From: DATKMS01 sp041497995
Lineage (GTDB): Bacteria > Desulfobacterota > Binatia > HRBIN30
Length of the DNA stretch: 12,769 nt
Assembly: GCA_041497995.1 (NCBI GenBank)
Contig: JBGQHM010000186.1
Location: 1-12,769, forward strand
Direction: 5' to 3'
Positions 12,756-12,769 of the stretch are shown here, piece by piece (the stretch's first letter is position 1; every line of letters starts with the position of its first letter). The notes below the pieces were generated by a model that saw only the letters and a program-made list of their open reading frames with translations, was not told the DNA's origin and made no database searches. The position numbers were made by a program, and so were the translations under genes.

Positions 12756-12769
12756 GGAGGAACCATGCC
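12756..12769 (+). CDS. start of the next gene (only the first codon is inside)
   Basis: GGAGGA (12756-12761) is followed after 3 nt by ATG at 12765 and two more bases before the window ends. The ribosome binding site and the upstream TTGACA make a true gene start likely; nothing can be said of the product. Confidence 0.45.

Overview
This is a GC-rich bacterial chromosomal segment with densely packed genes. Many adjacent genes overlap (TGATG, ATGA and TTGA junctions), and I see no insertion sequence, integrase or CRISPR array. The mix of genes suggests an uncultured deltaproteobacteria-like lineage, for example Binatota or Myxococcota/Desulfobacterota relatives. It includes an exosortase with an IPTL-CTERM-type profile, a sigma-54 activator, an rph-rdgB pair followed by tRNAs lacking an encoded CCA, a HEAT-repeat protein, a GT87 membrane glycosyltransferase and a spinster-type MFS transporter. 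That placement is inference from gene content only.

Minus strand, 1-3659: an apparent operon read right to left. It runs from a short-chain dehydrogenase through a spinster-like MFS transporter and pyrF (orotidine 5'-phosphate decarboxylase) to the N-terminus of a HEAT-repeat protein cut by the window edge. A candidate sigma-70-type promoter and a strong ribosome binding site precede the dehydrogenase. Next, 3772-5034 (minus) is a GT87/DUF2029 membrane glycosyltransferase. An 18-codon start overlaps its stop and looks like the beginning of a lost gene. Across an AT-richer intergenic patch, a small single-TM protein (5210-5476) is the only plus-strand gene of the left half. Facing it is a small minus-strand lipoprotein whose C-terminus has a six-cysteine knottin (omega-conotoxin-like) spacing.

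Minus strand, 5842-10664: two transcription units. DHH phosphoesterase, exosortase (XrtH-like) and a four-TM partner protein overlap by 1 and 4 nt, so they are probably translationally coupled. Upstream lies a minimal sigma-54 activator (AAA+ plus Fis HTH, no sensory domain), a stand-alone receiver and a secreted PIG-L/LmbE deacetylase starting at a TTG that overlaps the receiver stop. The activator and receiver look like an NtrC-type regulator split in two. No exosortase substrate with a sorting tail is visible in the window.

Plus strand, 10775-12769: rph and rdgB overlap by 14 nt, followed by tRNA-Pro(TGG), tRNA-Arg(TCT) and tRNA-His(GTG). A perfect 14-bp stem-loop lies between the first two tRNAs. 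A 41-nt hairpin follows the last one, directly ahead of a TTGACA box, a ribosome binding site and the first codon of the next gene. The divergent rph/activator promoters appear to share a palindrome formed by back-to-back -35 boxes.

No gene-free stretch exceeds 300 nt. The longest are 5035-5209 (regulatory candidates described below) and 12628-12764 (hairpin, promoter and ribosome binding site). The gaps 5724-5841 and 7934-8062 hold only a short palindrome and nothing convincing, respectively.
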